Virus record (IMG/VR): IMGVR_UViG_3300030060_005321
Coordinates: 1-37,811 of that record
DNA length: 37,811 nucleotides
Direction: 5' to 3' (one strand)
Origin: a virus
Part shown: positions 27,157-34,648 of the stretch, piece by piece
Numbering within the stretch: position 1 is the first letter of the stretch
How the letters are laid out: the number at the start of each line of letters is the position of its first letter
Position numbers and translations under genes: made by a program
The notes under the pieces: generated by a model
The model's input: the letters and a program-made list of their open reading frames with translations, nothing else
Databases searched by the model: none
Told to the model about the DNA's origin: nothing

Positions 27157-30100
27157 AGTTTTTAGGCGAGTTTATACAACACTTCGTCTCAAGGTTTCGT
27201 AACGATATATTTCTTGAAGACGTAAGTTCTGGCACTATTGCTAGTGGCGGCTACTTAGGTGTTGACTCAAACAATAAGATAGTTAAAGCTTCGACTGTTG
27301 GTAGTAGTGTAGATTTAACTAGTGAAGTTACAGGTGTTCTACCTGTATCTAACGGCGGCACAGGCGCTAGTACTTTAGCTTCAGACTCTGTGTTAACAGG
27401 CAACGGTACGTCTGCTGTTCAAGCAGAAACTCATTTAACTTGGAGCGCTAGTACTGAAACATTAAGTGTGGAAGGTGAAAGCTCTTCAAAACCTATAGTT
27501 AAAATTCAAAACAACAATACAGACGCAACGCCAGGTGAGTTAAAGTTTAGAAAATTATCTAATGTAGCAGATGGCGATCATCTTGGTAAAATAACTTTTG
27601 TTGGCTTTGCGCCTAGTGGCTCTCCTACCGACGTAGAGTTTGCTACTATACTAGGTGAAGTAAACGAAGCTGACGACGGTGATGAAGAAGGAAAATTAAC
27701 GTTAAGTGTAGCTAGTCATGATGGCGAAAGTCAGCCCGGCGTAACAATAGTTAGTGGTAATGCAGAAGATGAGGTAGATGTTACTATAGCTAACGGAGCC
27801 ACGTCACTGACAACAATAGCTGGTAGTTTAACTGTAACTAGTGATTTAACTGTTAGCGGCACTACAACCACTATAGATACTACAAATTTAAATGTTGAAG
27901 ATAAAAACATAACATTAAACTATAACGCTAGTAGCGATACTTCTTCTTCGGCTGATGGTGCTGGTATTACTATTCAAGATGGTGTAGATGCTTCCAACGA
28001 TGCTACTATATTGTGGACTGCAGCTTCTGATACTTTTACTTTTTCACATCCTGTTAACGCTACTATAGCTACTGCTACGCAAGGAACTATTGACCATGAT
28101 TCGCTTGCTAATTTCGTAGCAGCAGAACATTATCGTTGGGACACAGATATAAGTAGCACAGCTACAATACATACAAATAATATAACTGACTTACACGGAG
28201 CTGGTGTTGATGGTAGCGCTAATCAACTACTAACAGACGATGGCGACGGTACAGTAACATCAGAGGCAAATCTTACTTTTGACTCTGGAACTCTTCAAGT
28301 TATAAATTCTGGTAGTCCTCTGCTTGTTTTAAAAAGAACTTCAACTGGTAGCGATAGTGATAATGTTGGGGTTATTAGATTTACAGGAAATGATGACGCA
28401 GATAATCCTCTTAGATACGCAAGTATTAATGCTAGAATAATAGACGCTAGTGATGGGGCAGAAGAGGGTCAGCTCAACCTTATAGTGGCTAGCCATGACG
28501 GTGAAGAAGCAACTGGGCTAAGCATAACAAGTGGTGATGCTGAAGATGAAGTTGATGTTACGATAGGCAATGGTGCTACATCTTTAACAACAGTAGCTGG
28601 AACATTAACAATGGGTAGCACTGCTTTTGTTAACAACAGTGGTGTTATACAGGTTGCAACTCAAGGTACTATTGACCACGATTCATTAGCAAACTTTGTT
28701 GCAGCTGAACATTACAGGTGGGATAATGATATAAGCTCTACAGCAACTATAAATGCTGCCAATATACCTACATTAAATCAAAGTACAACAGGTAACGCTG
28801 CAACTGCTACAGCTTTAACTTCTGGCGATAAAACAATAGAAGGTAATTTAAGAATAGGTGGTAGTGGTGATACATCTAACAACTGGATTAGTATCGATGC
28901 TCAAGATGGTGATGACGCTAGTGGTGGTGGTATTACGTTTTATGAAACAGGTACATATAGTGTAAGCGCACCACAGTATGGTGCTAAAATAGTATTTAAC
29001 GAAGACGATGATGAGTTTGCTATAGGTACTATGCACAACAATACTTTCATGCGTCAAATGCACATGGACAGAGGTAGCTCAACTGTTGTGATGAAAAACG
29101 TAAACGTTGCTACTACTTCAACTGATGGTCCTTTTACAATGTTTACTAACGAAGACACGTCTATAACAGATGGGCAAAGTTTATGTAGAATAATAGTTAG
29201 AAATTCTGACAGAGGAACAAGCACTAATAATAGTCAAATACAATGGCTTGCTACGGAAGATCATGATAGTAATAGTTGCGGTACTAAAATAAACTTTACA
29301 GTAACACCTAACGGTAATAGTCAGTCTGAAACTACGGCTATGACTATAGACCAAGATAGTAGCGTAACTATAAATGGTGATTTAACTGTTACTTCTGGAA
29401 CTTCTGGTGACGCAACACTTATAATATCTGCTGACACAGATAATAACGATGAAAGTGATAATGCTAGGCTTTGGCTTAAGCAAGACGGTGATATTACTGA
29501 AGGGGCCATACAAATGACTAGCAATGTTCTTAATATTATAAATAATGTTAGTGGTTCTGGTGGTATAAGTTTTCAAACAGGTACTACAAATAATACGGGC
29601 ACAACAGATCCTTCTACAGGCGCTACAGAGAGAATGTCTATAGCTTCTGGCGGTACTGTTACTGTAGCAGGAGCGTTACAACCAAACACTATAGAGCTTG
29701 GTCACGCTTCAGATACTACAATATCTAGAATTGCAGCTGGGTATGCACAGGTAGAAGGTGAAACAATAGTTACTACAATAACCCCTAGTATTTCAAGCAC
29801 ACAAGTTGCTCAGCCTATAGCTACTTTGATGGCTAGAAGAACTTTAACTACAGCAGAAATGAACGACCTGCATAATACACCTATAGGAATAATACCAGCT
29901 CCAGGTGCAAATATAGTAGCTTTACCTACTGGTGGTATGGTTAGAGTTGATAGAGCTAGCACAAACAGTAGTAGTGGCACTATGGATTTTCATTATGAAG
30001 GATTAGAACCTGTTTCTTTCGGTACAGATTCTTTAGTACACATAAGACGTTTTCATTTTAACAAAACAACTGATGGTGTTTATAATTTATCAGGCGCTAT

Positions 30101-30242
30101 TCCCGCGTCAACCATGTGTGCTGATAGCTTAACTGAAGACGTTAATAAAGCAATAGAAGTTAGTCTTAGCGCTGCTGCAACGACAGATTGTTTTACAAGT
30201 GTAGATATATATTTAACATATCAATTAATTAAAATAGCATAA
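27153..30242 (+). CDS. Modular tail fibre / receptor-binding candidate
   Basis: This 1029-aa protein has the usual opening of marine phage fibres: a short helix (FLGEFIQHFVSRFRNDIF), then GYLGVDSNNKIVKAS and VLPVSNGGTGASTLASDSVL. The shaft is made of Ser/Thr/Asp/Gly-rich beta repeats, including the widespread module LTVSGTTTTIDTTNLNVEDK (residues ~228-305). Residues ~95-340 and ~350-535 are duplicated blocks. The C-terminal ~150 residues (TLTTAEMNDLHNTPIGIIPA onward) form a distinct compact domain with two Cys, possibly the attachment or receptor-binding head. It begins on an ATGA overlap with the T9SS-type gene. No hydrolase or chaperone domain is visible. Role as fibre is well supported by composition and repeats; receptor is unknown. 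Confidence 0.8.
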   Translation: MKFLGEFIQHFVSRFRNDIFLEDVSSGTIASGGYLGVDSNNKIVKASTVGSSVDLTSEVTGVLPVSNGGTGASTLASDSVLTGNGTSAVQAETHLTWSASTETLSVEGESSSKPIVKIQNNNTDATPGELKFRKLSNVADGDHLGKITFVGFAPSGSPTDVEFATILGEVNEADDGDEEGKLTLSVASHDGESQPGVTIVSGNAEDEVDVTIANGATSLTTIAGSLTVTSDLTVSGTTTTIDTTNLNVEDKNITLNYNASSDTSSSADGAGITIQDGVDASNDATILWTAASDTFTFSHPVNATIATATQGTIDHDSLANFVAAEHYRWDTDISSTATIHTNNITDLHGAGVDGSANQLLTDDGDGTVTSEANLTFDSGTLQVINSGSPLLVLKRTSTGSDSDNVGVIRFTGNDDADNPLRYASINARIIDASDGAEEGQLNLIVASHDGEEATGLSITSGDAEDEVDVTIGNGATSLTTVAGTLTMGSTAFVNNSGVIQVATQGTIDHDSLANFVAAEHYRWDNDISSTATINAANIPTLNQSTTGNAATATALTSGDKTIEGNLRIGGSGDTSNNWISIDAQDGDDASGGGITFYETGTYSVSAPQYGAKIVFNEDDDEFAIGTMHNNTFMRQMHMDRGSSTVVMKNVNVATTSTDGPFTMFTNEDTSITDGQSLCRIIVRNSDRGTSTNNSQIQWLATEDHDSNSCGTKINFTVTPNGNSQSETTAMTIDQDSSVTINGDLTVTSGTSGDATLIISADTDNNDESDNARLWLKQDGDITEGAIQMTSNVLNIINNVSGSGGISFQTGTTNNTGTTDPSTGATERMSIASGGTVTVAGALQPNTIELGHASDTTISRIAAGYAQVEGETIVTTITPSISSTQVAQPIATLMARRTLTTAEMNDLHNTPIGIIPAPGANIVALPTGGMVRVDRASTNSSSGTMDFHYEGLEPVSFGTDSLVHIRRFHFNKTTDGVYNLSGAIPASTMCADSLTEDVNKAIEVSLSAAATTDCFTSVDIYLTYQLIKIA
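27681..28760 (+). repeat. Protein-level duplicated modules in the fibre gene
   Basis: Two blocks recur in the same order. Block A (VASHDGE...AEDEVDVTI.NGATSLTT) lies at residues ~178-229 and ~437-488; block B (TQGTIDHDSLANFVAAEHYR, then WD.DISSTATI) lies at ~308-342 and ~502-536. The copy spacing is 259 residues for A and 194 for B. The 65-residue difference corresponds to the LTVSGTTTTI module present only between A1 and B1. Third-codon positions have diverged widely, so the duplication is old and kept at the protein level. Confidence 0.8.
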
Positions 30243-30243
30243 C

Positions 30244-30726
30244 ATGGCTTTAGCAAGTAAAAAATACGAAAAGTTTTATGAAACTACAGGAACAGGTAAA
30301 GATAAAATTGATGCCACAAAGCTTACTACAGCAGAAAACGCTTGGGCTGCAGAAAAAGCTGAAGGCTGTAAAAACTATATGGCTGATCCTATACTTGCAC
30401 CTTTAGTATATCAACTCCAGCAAATGCAAGATGAGCTTGATGCTTTGAGATCTGAGATAAGTACAAACAAAGATAAAGCTACTTTTCCCGGCTTTGGCAC
30501 TAGCAGCACGACAGCTTTAGCAGGTGATACTACAACTATATCAACAGCGCAAGCCAGCGCTATAACAGCTAACACAGCAAAAGTAAGTCAAGGTTTAAAT
30601 ACAGCTAACACGACAATGCAGTTTGATGTTACTGAATCAAAAGGTACTTATTTTTTAACTATAACAGTTGTTGCTGGAACTGGTAAAGCAGCTGTAACTA
30701 AAACAGTAACTTTAACATTGAGTTAA
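30244..30726 (+). CDS. Fibre-associated small structural protein
   Basis: This 160-aa protein starts one base after the fibre stop. Residues ~1-80 are helical, with a coiled-coil stretch LVYQLQQMQDELDALRSEI. A Thr/Ser/Ala-rich link with STAQASAITANTAKVSQGLN follows, a motif common in phage fibres, and then a short beta tail (YFLTITVVAGTGKAAVTKTV). It could be a fibre adaptor or trimeric accessory fibre, judged from composition and position next to the fibre gene. No homologue is named with confidence. Confidence 0.7.
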   Translation: MALASKKYEKFYETTGTGKDKIDATKLTTAENAWAAEKAEGCKNYMADPILAPLVYQLQQMQDELDALRSEISTNKDKATFPGFGTSSTTALAGDTTTISTAQASAITANTAKVSQGLNTANTTMQFDVTESKGTYFLTITVVAGTGKAAVTKTVTLTLS

Positions 30727-30743
30727 CGTGTAATACTATTACT
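30723..30743 (+). promoter_or_regulatory. Repeated TTAACGTGTAATA leader, copy 2
   Basis: This is the second exact copy of the 13-nt string found at 23430. Here it overlaps a perfect 13-nt palindrome, GTAATA-C-TATTAC (30730-30742), ending one base before the ATG at 30744. This could be an operator, promoter part or leader structure; a functional role is unproven. Confidence 0.3.
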
Positions 30744-31025
30744 ATGGCAAAAACACTTACATTAAACTCATTTAACGGCACAGACGCTCAGTCATTAGTT
30801 AAAGGCACTAAGCTTTTAAATATGACTATTAGTAATATACATGCTAGTAGTGTGCCTGAAGTTGAAGTTAAGTTTGGATCTGTACATATAGTAAAAGATT
30901 TATTGTTGCCAGTAAAAACGTCTGTAGTGTTGTTTGATACATACCCGCTTAACTGTGACACGAGCACTATAACAGTTAACACTAATACAGCTAGTACAAT
31001 AGAAGTTGTTTATACTATAGACTAA
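30744..31025 (+). CDS. Small beta-sandwich-like protein
   Basis: This is a 93-aa protein of alternating beta strands: MAKTLTLNSFNGTDAQSLV, then SVPEVEVKFGSVHIVKDLLL, then TSVVLFDTYPLNCDTSTITV, and a final TIEVVYTID. No membrane segment, signal or catalytic motif is present. Its stop shares a base with the next start (TAATG). Small all-beta proteins beside fibre genes are often capsid-decoration or fibre-tip proteins; that is the best inference. It is preceded by the palindromic leader, which suggests separate control. Confidence 0.65.
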   Translation: MAKTLTLNSFNGTDAQSLVKGTKLLNMTISNIHASSVPEVEVKFGSVHIVKDLLLPVKTSVVLFDTYPLNCDTSTITVNTNTASTIEVVYTID

Positions 31026-31354
31026 TGAGAAGAAGAAGAATAAACGGACATTTACGTAGAAAATCTGCATTAAAAAAGGCAGATCCAAAAAGAACTATAG
31101 GGCCCGGCAAGAATTTTAATAAAGCTAAACCAACTGGAACTGGTGGAAAAGCCGGTGGTGGCATGACGCAGAAAGGTGTTGACGAATATAAAAGAAATAA
31201 TCCAGGTAGCAAATTAAAAACAGCTGTAACAACTAAACCATCTAAATTAAAACCAGGAAGTAAAGACGCAAAAAGAAGAAAATCGTTCTGCGCTAGATCA
31301 AGAAGCTGGAAAAGTGAAAGAGGTCTTGCGGCTAGACGCAGATGGAACTGTTAA
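31025..31354 (+). CDS. Small basic protein with FCARSRSW/RRWNC C-terminus
   Basis: This is a 109-aa, very basic protein. It starts MRRRRINGHLRRKSALKK, has a Gly/Lys-rich middle (GGKAGGGMTQKGVDEYKRNN), and ends with the pattern LKPGSKDAKRRKSFCARSRS followed by WKSERGLAARRRWNC. This C-terminal Cys/Arg/Trp pattern is a short module I recognise from many T4-like and marine phage proteins of unknown function. Two cysteines separated by Arg-rich sequence suggest a metal- or nucleic-acid-binding knuckle, but this is not proved. It opens the coupled small-protein cassette by overlapping the preceding stop by one base. Confidence 0.7.
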   Translation: MRRRRINGHLRRKSALKKADPKRTIGPGKNFNKAKPTGTGGKAGGGMTQKGVDEYKRNNPGSKLKTAVTTKPSKLKPGSKDAKRRKSFCARSRSWKSERGLAARRRWNC

Positions 31355-31364
31355 AAAAATAATT

Positions 31365-31736
31365 ATGGCATATATACAAAAAAATAATCCGTTTAAATCT
31401 CGTAAAGATTTAAGAGCTGCTAAAAAAGAAAAGAAAAACTTTCCGCAAGAAAATCTTACTGATAGCGACATGATGGGCTTTATGACTGGGCCCAGCGTAA
31501 AATCTGCTAGAAAAGAGCGCAGACAGTTAAAAAAATCTATTAGAAAAGGAACTTACAAACCTACTGAAACACAAAGTACGTTTGGTACTATAAAAAGCAC
31601 GCCAGGACAAGATCTTTCTGAGGCTGATAGAAAAGTTAGAATAGCTAAAGTAAATAAAAAAGCTAGAAAACAATTTAAGCCAAAGAGTAAGAATAAGTCT
31701 AAAGATGGATTAACTATTAATTTATTAGGAAAATAA
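31365..31736 (+). CDS. Small basic protein, MAYIQKNNPFK family member
   Basis: The gene is taken from ATG 31365 (123 aa), not the in-frame ATG at 31314, because the peptide MAYIQKNNPFKS is shared with the starts at 31745 and 32837. The longer version would overlap the previous gene by 41 nt. It is Lys-rich throughout, with an internal SDMMGFMTGPSVKSARKER and a basic C-terminus. No known domain or signal. The shared start suggests a common property of the group, such as virion packaging or DNA association (inference). Confidence 0.65.
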   Translation: MAYIQKNNPFKSRKDLRAAKKEKKNFPQENLTDSDMMGFMTGPSVKSARKERRQLKKSIRKGTYKPTETQSTFGTIKSTPGQDLSEADRKVRIAKVNKKARKQFKPKSKNKSKDGLTINLLGK

Positions 31737-31744
31737 GATAAACA

Positions 31745-32050
31745 ATGGCATACGTACAAAAAAATAATCCTGTACCTAAGACAGGGTGTGGTAGAAGAAG
31801 ATTATCAGGCATGAAAAATCCTTTTAAAAGTAAAGAATTAAAGTCTGTATCAAAAGAACTTAAAAAAGCTAGTAACACGCATGCTGGTCAAGCTGAAAAG
31901 ATAGATAAGTATTTAGAGTCTTCACCTAATAAAATGAAGTCACCTATGAAAGGTAAGTTAAAGCCTTGTCAAAAAGCTGCAGCTAAAAGAAAATTTAAAG
32001 TATATCCTAGCGCTTACGCTAATATGTGGGCTTCTAATCATAAATGCTAG
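31745..32050 (+). CDS. Small basic protein with VYPSAYAN module, MAYVQKNNP start
   Basis: This is a 101-aa protein that starts MAYVQKNNPVPKTGCGRRRL and has a second copy-like segment MKNPFKSKELKS, an SP-K stretch (SSPNKMKSPMKGK), and ends in KPCQKAAAKRKFKVYPSAYA followed by NMWASNHKC. The Cys...KVYPSAYAN...C ending is a small module I recognise from many phage structural-type proteins. Lys makes up a large part of the protein. Two bases separate its stop from the PAP2 gene start. Function is unknown; basic, Cys-bearing virion-associated protein is the description I can support. Confidence 0.7.
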   Translation: MAYVQKNNPVPKTGCGRRRLSGMKNPFKSKELKSVSKELKKASNTHAGQAEKIDKYLESSPNKMKSPMKGKLKPCQKAAAKRKFKVYPSAYANMWASNHKC

Positions 32051-32051
32051 T

Positions 32052-32837
32052 ATGTTTAAAAACTTTGACATACAAAAGTATTTAAATAAAAAGCCGCCTA
32101 GTAACGGCTCTTTTACTACAACTCAAGAAATAAAAGAGTTGAATAGAATACCTATTAACGAAAGGTTTGTAAAAGAGAAAGATGATGTTAAAGGTAGTTT
32201 TTTAAAACTAGCCAAGAAAAAAGGTTTAGAAGTTAGTGGCGAAGCTATAGATAAAATAATAGATGAGTCTTCTAAAATAATATTAAAAATAAAAAAGCAT
32301 CACAACAGGCCAAGACCAAAAGTATTAGCAAAGAAAAATAATATTAAGTTTGACGACAAAGAGTTAGATTCAATGAAGACGCCATCATACCCATCGGGGC
32401 ACTCAGCGCAAGGTATATTAATAGCAAAGTTATTGGCAGATAAGTTTCCTAAACATGCTAAAGACTTTATGAAAGTTGGTAAAGATATATCTTACAGTAG
32501 AAACGTAGCGCATGCTCACTATAAATCTGATAGTAAGTTTGGTGAACAATTAGGCAAAGATATGTTTGATCATTTAAAGTCTGATAGTCCTTTCGCTAAA
32601 CGTATGGGTGAGTTTAAACACTCAGATGCGCCTGATGCTAAAGGTAAATTTAAAACAATGTCATCTTCATCATTAGCATCGTGGTTGATTAAAACTCGTA
32701 AAAGTAATTTATCTAAAATTATTAGTAGTTTAAATCAACAGTATGTTTTTAATAGAGGTAAAAACCCTAGCTATGCTAAGAAGATGAAAGCTACCATGAA
32801 TATAGTTAGAAAAAGATTAAATAAAAACAAGAAGTAA
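32052..32837 (+). CDS. PAP2-family phosphatase
   Basis: This 261-aa protein has all three PAP2/acid phosphatase motifs with correct spacing: K81-x6-R88-P89, PSGH at 114-117, and S149-R150-x5-H156-x3-D160. His156 would be the nucleophile and His117 the acid. These enzymes remove phosphate from lipids, isoprenoid pyrophosphates, nucleotides or sugars. Unlike membrane lipid phosphatases it has no transmembrane helices and no signal peptide, so it resembles soluble class A acid phosphatases, but is Lys-rich. A C-terminal module (SSLASWLIKTRKSNLSKIIS to the end) is a short helical unit also seen in other phage proteins. It lies in the small-basic cassette after the fibre genes; its substrate is unknown. 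Confidence 0.85.
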   Translation: MFKNFDIQKYLNKKPPSNGSFTTTQEIKELNRIPINERFVKEKDDVKGSFLKLAKKKGLEVSGEAIDKIIDESSKIILKIKKHHNRPRPKVLAKKNNIKFDDKELDSMKTPSYPSGHSAQGILIAKLLADKFPKHAKDFMKVGKDISYSRNVAHAHYKSDSKFGEQLGKDMFDHLKSDSPFAKRMGEFKHSDAPDAKGKFKTMSSSSLASWLIKTRKSNLSKIISSLNQQYVFNRGKNPSYAKKMKATMNIVRKRLNKNKK

Positions 32838-33436
32838 TGGCATATAAGCAAAAAAATAATCCGTTTAAGAAAAAAAATGCAGAAAAAGAAATTTTAACTT
32901 TCCATGAGCAAGTAGCTAGATCAGGTACAGATCCATACGCGCCAAAAGGCGATTTAGGTTCAACTGGATTTGACGATAGAAGCATAGTTAATCCAAGAAC
33001 TTATGACGCTTTAGAAAAATTACAAGATACAACTAGTTATGGTGATCTTATACGCAGCCAACTTATAAGTTCAGAGTTTCAATCAGATGCTGAAAAACGT
33101 AGAAAAAAATATACACCAGATCAAGAAACTAGACTTACTGATTTTGATAGAGCAAAACAAGATATAATTGATAAAACAAACAAGATGGATGCAGATCAAT
33201 TTAACTCTATAGTTACTGAGCTTTCTAATTTTGGTAGTCAGTTTAAAGGCAAAAGCAATATTAAAAAGCTAACAACTTTATTAGACGCTGATTTAAGTGG
33301 CATGAAAAGAGTTGCAGGTGAACTAGGTATTAGTAAAAATCAAATAATGGATTTAGTTAAAGCGCCAGAAAACGCTAGTCTTGGAGATAAATTAAAAGTT
33401 AAAGCTATTAGAGCTTATTTAAATGCTAAATTATGA
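32837..33436 (+). CDS. MAYKQKNNPFK-start protein of unknown function
   Basis: This 199-aa protein starts on a one-base overlap with the PAP2 stop (TAATG). It opens MAYKQKNNPFKKKNAEKE, the third instance of the shared start in this cassette. The rest is charged and largely helical: FDRAKQDIIDKTNKMDADQF, then KLTTLLDADLSGMKRVAGEL and GISKNQIMDLVKAPENASLG. The latter resembles a helix-turn-helix order (AGELGISKNQI), but no DNA-binding family is recognised. It overlaps the next gene by ATGA. Role unknown. Confidence 0.65.
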   Translation: MAYKQKNNPFKKKNAEKEILTFHEQVARSGTDPYAPKGDLGSTGFDDRSIVNPRTYDALEKLQDTTSYGDLIRSQLISSEFQSDAEKRRKKYTPDQETRLTDFDRAKQDIIDKTNKMDADQFNSIVTELSNFGSQFKGKSNIKKLTTLLDADLSGMKRVAGELGISKNQIMDLVKAPENASLGDKLKVKAIRAYLNAKL

Positions 33437-34119
33437 AAGCTTATCGTGGCGTTTTAAAAGCTCGTATATCAAAATTGTACGGCGGCGAAGTTACAATTGC
33501 CAAAGCTCGTAAGCTTAAAGCTAGAAAAGATGCCACACCAAGAGACAAACAATTAGCAAATTGGTTTATAAATATGCAAACAAATCGACCATTAAAAAAA
33601 CGTAAAGATCCTGTAGTTGGTACAGGTAAAAAGCCTAAAGGCTCAGGTAGACGTCTATATACAGACGAAGATCCTACTGATACAGTACCTATTAAATTTG
33701 CTACAGTAGCTGATGCTAGAAAAACAATAGCTAAGGTTATGAAGATAAATAAACCTTACGCTAGAAAAGTACAGATACTAACTGTATTAGAACAGCGAGC
33801 TAAAGTGATGGGTAAAATGGAACAAGCAAGACTTGCTAAGTCTGCTAAGGCTACATTAAAAGCTAAAAATAAAAAGTCTAGTCCTGTAAAAGCTACACGT
33901 AAAGTTTGTTTGCCTAAAGCTAAAATAGCTAGCATGAGTCAAGCTGAAAGACAAAAAGTTATCAGAGCTAAAAGAACTGCAGCTTCTCAAGGTAAAAAAG
34001 TTAGAAGCTCTAAAAGTTTTATTAGAGATGGTAGCACTAGAAGTAAAGGTTTAAGAGACTGGGTTAAGCAAGACTGGAGACAAGTTGGTAACCCAAGTAA
34101 AAAATGTGGAGAAAAATGA
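33433..34119 (+). CDS. Basic protein with DUF5872-like C-terminus
   Basis: This is a 228-aa protein with strong positive charge. An N-terminal domain reads MKAYRGVLKARISKLYGG... ARKLKARKDATPRDKQLANW. A middle section reads PIKFATVADARKTIAKVMKI and NKPYARKVQILTVLEQRAKV. A C-terminal segment has KVCLPKAKIASMSQAERQKV, an Arg/Lys/Ser stretch, then GLRDWVKQDWRQVGNPSKKC, which I recognise as similar to DUF5872-type endings of phage proteins. Cys152 and Cys225 (approximate) and the GLRDW motif are typical. It starts and ends on ATGA overlaps, so it is coupled to both neighbours. Function unknown; a virion-associated nucleic-acid-binding role is possible. Confidence 0.7.
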   Translation: MKAYRGVLKARISKLYGGEVTIAKARKLKARKDATPRDKQLANWFINMQTNRPLKKRKDPVVGTGKKPKGSGRRLYTDEDPTDTVPIKFATVADARKTIAKVMKINKPYARKVQILTVLEQRAKVMGKMEQARLAKSAKATLKAKNKKSSPVKATRKVCLPKAKIASMSQAERQKVIRAKRTAASQGKKVRSSKSFIRDGSTRSKGLRDWVKQDWRQVGNPSKKCGEK

Positions 34120-34583
34120 AACTACAAGTATTAAGATTTAGTTCACAAGTGGACTGCACACATGGTTTGTTATTTGAAGTAAGCGAATTAAAAAAACATT
34201 TTTTATGCTATACGCTAGAAGATGAAGCTAGAGTTTTAAAAGTAAAAGGTGAGACTAGAATACCAGCTGGCACTTATAATATTAAGTTAAGAAAAGAAGG
34301 AGGCTTTCATGCGCGTTATGATAAAAAATATCCTGGTATACATCGTGGTATGTTGCATATCGTTGATGTTCCTGGTTTTGAGTATATTCTTATTCATACT
34401 GGAAACACTGATGAGCATACTGCTGGCTGTCTTATCGTCGGTGATAGTCAAGAAAATAATCTTATACTTAGAGACGGGTTTGTTGGTAAATCTGTTAACG
34501 CGTATAAGCGTATTTATCCGAGCATTGCTAAAGCTATTGAACAAGGCGAAGAAGTAACAATTGAATATATAGACTTCGGTTGA
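34116..34583 (+). CDS. DUF5675-like protein, possible lysis enzyme
   Basis: I use ATG 34116 (155 aa) because it overlaps the upstream stop as ATGA; ATG 34104 would overlap by 16 nt. The protein has the DUF5675 pattern: CYTLEDEAR, TRIPAGTYNIKLRKEGGFHA, IHRGMLHIVDVPGFEYILIH and GNTDEHTAGCLIVGDSQ. The His...T-A-G-C arrangement resembles the catalytic His/Cys of YkuD L,D-transpeptidases, so peptidoglycan cleavage or remodelling is plausible but not established for the family. No signal peptide. It is the last gene of the rightward operon, a common place for lysis genes, and no other endolysin was found in the window. Confidence 0.75.
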   Translation: MKLQVLRFSSQVDCTHGLLFEVSELKKHFLCYTLEDEARVLKVKGETRIPAGTYNIKLRKEGGFHARYDKKYPGIHRGMLHIVDVPGFEYILIHTGNTDEHTAGCLIVGDSQENNLILRDGFVGKSVNAYKRIYPSIAKAIEQGEEVTIEYIDFG

Positions 34584-34608
34584 TAATAACTTAACAATTG
34601 CTTAATAT

Positions 34609-34648
34609 AAAAAACGACCCATAAGGTAATTATAACCTCATGGATCGT
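34609..34648 (-). terminator. Minus-strand intrinsic terminator of the convergent operon
   Basis: Bases 34614-34627 and 34635-34648 form a 14-bp stem with a 7-nt loop. The two mismatches on the + strand (C/A at 34618/34644 and A/C at 34623/34639) become G-U wobbles on the - strand, so the hairpin is fully paired only as minus-strand RNA. The stem is then followed by five U residues (A-run 34609-34613 on +) and UAUAUUAAG. It lies 63 nt past the stop of the last minus-strand gene. On the + strand there is no T-run after it. Confidence 0.85.

Noticed and set aside
27153-30242. Diversity-generating retroelement target in the fibre
   Set aside because: No reverse transcriptase or template repeat is visible in the window, and the C-terminal domain shows no adenine-biased variable repeat.
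31314-31364. Longer start for the 123-aa gene
   Set aside because: It would overlap the upstream gene's conserved RRWNC end and hide the MAYIQKNNPFK start shared with two other genes.
31375-31388. A_AAA_AAT heptamer (possible -1 slippery site) in the shared MAYxQKNNP start
   Set aside because: A -1 shift would meet TAA immediately in all three copies, and no downstream structure is evident; most likely just Gln-Lys-Asn-Asn codons.
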